From contig NC_026657.2 in NCBI RefSeq assembly GCF_000004075.3, positions 1,550,001 through 1,614,000 of the forward strand: a stretch of DNA of 64,000 nucleotides, in the 5' to 3' direction. Made by a program: the position numbers and the translations under genes. Positions 61,499 through 64,000 of the stretch are shown one piece after another. The stretch is from Cucumis sativus. Its lineage: Eukaryota > Streptophyta > Magnoliopsida > Cucurbitales > Cucurbitaceae. The notes below the pieces were generated by a model. The model was not told the origin of the DNA, ran no database searches, and saw only the letters and a program-made list of their open reading frames with translations. Each line of letters begins with the position of its first letter. The stretch's first letter is position 1.

Positions 61499-62459
61499 TA
61501 TTAAATTTGACAGATCTTTTAAATCTGCAACAATTTTATCTAACTGTTAGAAGCATGGACTTGGAGTACATGCTATTATAATTTGTATTATGTTCACATA
61601 TAGCCAAAATAGAAAATTCATGGGAATCACGAATCAACATGAGATATATAATTTTCACTTTGCTAGGTATTTCAAGATCAGAATAGGCAATAGTTGTCAG
61701 ATCAGAATTATCAAAAATCCAGAAATTAGAGGTGGAAGAAATAATGAAACTATAACACACAGACAGAATGCCATCATTTACAAGTTGGATACTAGAATAA
61801 GTAGAAATGAAAACTATAAATGAAAGTTACCAACGTAACATTACGGTCATTGATTCATTGTCATTTCTAGCAAATCAATACATATCTATTCATAAAAGGA
61901 TGTCTAAAACTCGACATTCTCCAAGAAAAGTTACGACAGATTCACTTTTCCCTTCAATTTCTTTTTACCTCTGTCATAATCAGATTCAGGAAAACTCAAA
62001 CAAACTTTAAAAAATAATCAGATCGAACAACATTTTTGTACACAACAGTACAAAGCTAACAACTCCGGTCGAAATTTATACTTGAAATGGGTCCACTAAA
62101 TCAGACATGCTTTCTCCTAACAAATTTCACTACAAATTCCAAGTTTCGTCCATTTCATCACATACAATGTCTATACAGAATCAAACCCATTTAACCAAAG
62201 ATCATCATAATGAAGAAAAATACAAAACCCAGTAAGAAAATTGTGAAATGAAGCTAAAAAAATGCTCAAATGATTGCATCGAGAAGAATTAAGGAAAGAG
62301 AAAACAGTAACTAAGATCTAATGAATCAATAAACTTGAACCTGCCCAAGTATGAAGGATCTTGAAACTACACAACCAAAATGATAATTACTTCAAAAGGG
62401 TATCTCCGTCGATCTCCGACGAAGCTCCGGCGAGCTTTCCAAATTGCCCCCACTGAGCT

Positions 62460-62498
<39 letters not shown>

Positions 62499-64000
62499 GC
62501 TTGACAGTGGGATTGAAGAATCAGTGAGAACGATGCATTAAAATAGAAAAGAAAAGTAACTTTATATTGTGAAGAAATGGAGGATTTAAATCTGAATCGG
62601 AAAAATAATTCAAATCTCAATCCGCCGACAGAAATTGCTTGTAGAGATCTATGATTAACGAGAACTCAAGAATTAAGACTCGTGTTATTTCCTCTTTTTT
62701 TTCTTTCCCATTAAATTCCCATATTATCTGTTCAATAAATAATAATAATAATAATTTTGATTTAGTCAAATTATTTCCACTTTTCTTATTTTTTTTAGTT
62801 GGTTTTTCTCAAACCAACCATTGTTTTTTTTATTGTCCAATGGAATGTTTTCTATTGGGGTCTCTATATATTGTTAATATTTCCTTCAAATAAATTCTTT
62901 TCTTATATAATATATACTTCTTTAAATATAAATATTGCTTTTCTCACTTTTTTTTTTAAATTTACAGTGAACGACTTAAAAAATCGAATTTATTTTAAAT
63001 ATAACAATATAAATCAAAATATTTACAAAACTTAACAAAATATTTTAATCTATTTACTATGAAGCACTTAAATCAAGGTAGACTACTAACTACATGAGTT
63101 TATAGTAGCATTCTAAGTTGGTCTATCACAGGTTGTGATATTTTTTGTTATATTTATAAATATTTTTAAAAGTTTTGTCGCTTATCATAATTTATCTATA
63201 AAAAGTTATTGAAATGTAAATTTAAGTGATAATTAATACTTAAAAATTAATAATAATGTAAAGTTTCATTTTTTAGATAATGTTTGTTTGGAATGTAATT
63301 AAATTGAAGGTAAGAATTTTTTTCCTACATTCTTTTGAACTTTCTTTTTAGCAATGATATGATTATATCCTACTATACTTGTCAACATGAGTTGAATTCT
63401 ATGCTAGGATATATGCTATCTCCCATGGTATAATGTTGAAATCTATCTACATTGTTTTTGAACTAACCATAAATAAATGCTTTTGGGATATATTTAAAAG
63501 TTTAATGTACTTATTAAATTAATGGTTAACGTGCAATGTACCATATATTAATTTATTTTATTGTTTACTAACATTTAAGTTAAAAAAAAAACAACTTTAT
63601 AAATAAAGGGTAAGTGAATAATAGATGATACTCAACAAGGAAATCAAGAGTCTCACGTGTACTATTATGAATAGGAGTAAAAGACAGACCAGAAAACATT
63701 CGTACATAGCTTGAGTAGGTGAATAAACAACAAAATTAAACTAGTAATTATACTTATTGCAAATTAAGTAGGTGACTTATACAATTGGATGGATTATTCA
63801 CAAATGAGTCCGAACAACGAACAATACAACCATGATCATCCCTAAGTTATTTTGAAAAATTGATGATAAAAATTTTGAAGGATAAAATTGAATTATTAAA
63901 TAAAATTAGAGTAGCAATTGAGACTTAATTTTTATTTGATAATTATTGAAAAAGAAAAAATATTAAAATGAATAAATGAAAAAAGAAAAACAGTTAACCG
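61499..64000. other. PMT upstream region and AT-rich flank
   Basis: On the minus strand, GC-richer sequence with a CT microsatellite at about 62400-62500 looks like the first, non-coding exon of the PMT gene, with a leader intron down to about 61510. From 62650 to 64000 the sequence is AT-rich with short A/T runs and an (AAT)n stretch at 62737-62754. No gene is supported there. Confidence 0.5.
62465..62493. repeat. (GA)n microsatellite in the probable PMT leader
   Basis: About 14 uninterrupted GA units, read as (CT)n in the PMT transcript. CT tracts in 5' leaders are common in plants and prone to length variation. Confidence 0.9.

Overview
This is a plant nuclear window, about two thirds A+T. 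Its genes are rich in introns with GT-AG borders, its gaps are long and AT-rich, and it holds MITE-like elements. All recognised proteins are from a dicot. I lean towards a cucurbit (Cucumis-like), but that is a weak inference from repeat style and the APRR2 protein. It was not tested.

Layout from left to right: (1) the last exon of an NPF/NRT1-PTR nitrate-peptide family transporter, cut by the window edge (1-282, +). (2) A plant protein of unknown function with no intron (1632-2867, +). (3) An eight-exon, probably plastid-targeted, ribose-phosphate pyrophosphokinase (5697-9816, +) with one GC-AG intron. (4) A cluster of three box C/D snoRNAs (about 11580-12010, +) behind a telo-box/TATA promoter. 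No protein annotation shows it. (5) A nine-exon inositol polyphosphate 5-phosphatase (12934-17930, -) with a probable leader intron reaching to about 19.4 kb. (6) A gene-poor AT desert (about 19.6-32.3 kb) with diverged tandem repeats and a 930-bp PIF/Harbinger-like MITE with TTA duplications. (7) An 18-exon cytosolic phenylalanyl-tRNA synthetase alpha subunit (32606-40791, +) whose promoter holds a palindrome of two TGGGCC motifs. (8) A second AT-rich gap (40.8-48.9 kb) with a probable LTR remnant and an orphan G-box/TATA arrangement. (9) APRR2, an 11-exon pseudo-response regulator with a GARP DNA-binding domain (49751-53572, +), with two NAGNAG acceptors and an overlapping upstream reading frame. 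(10) A six-exon Golgi-type putative methyltransferase of the PMT2/PMT14 type (57395-61498, -), then AT-rich flank to the end.

I joined exons by hand and checked reading-frame phase across every junction of the five multi-exon genes. All closed: PRS 395 aa, 5-phosphatase 606 aa, PheRS alpha 492 aa, APRR2 558-560 aa, PMT 614 aa. The genes do not form one pathway. The snoRNA cluster and PheRS both serve translation, and both promoters carry motifs typical of that class. I found no clearly new protein system. The least expected content is the snoRNA cluster, above all its middle member, whose C and D boxes are both altered at facing positions, and a possible hairpin over a splice acceptor of the 5-phosphatase.
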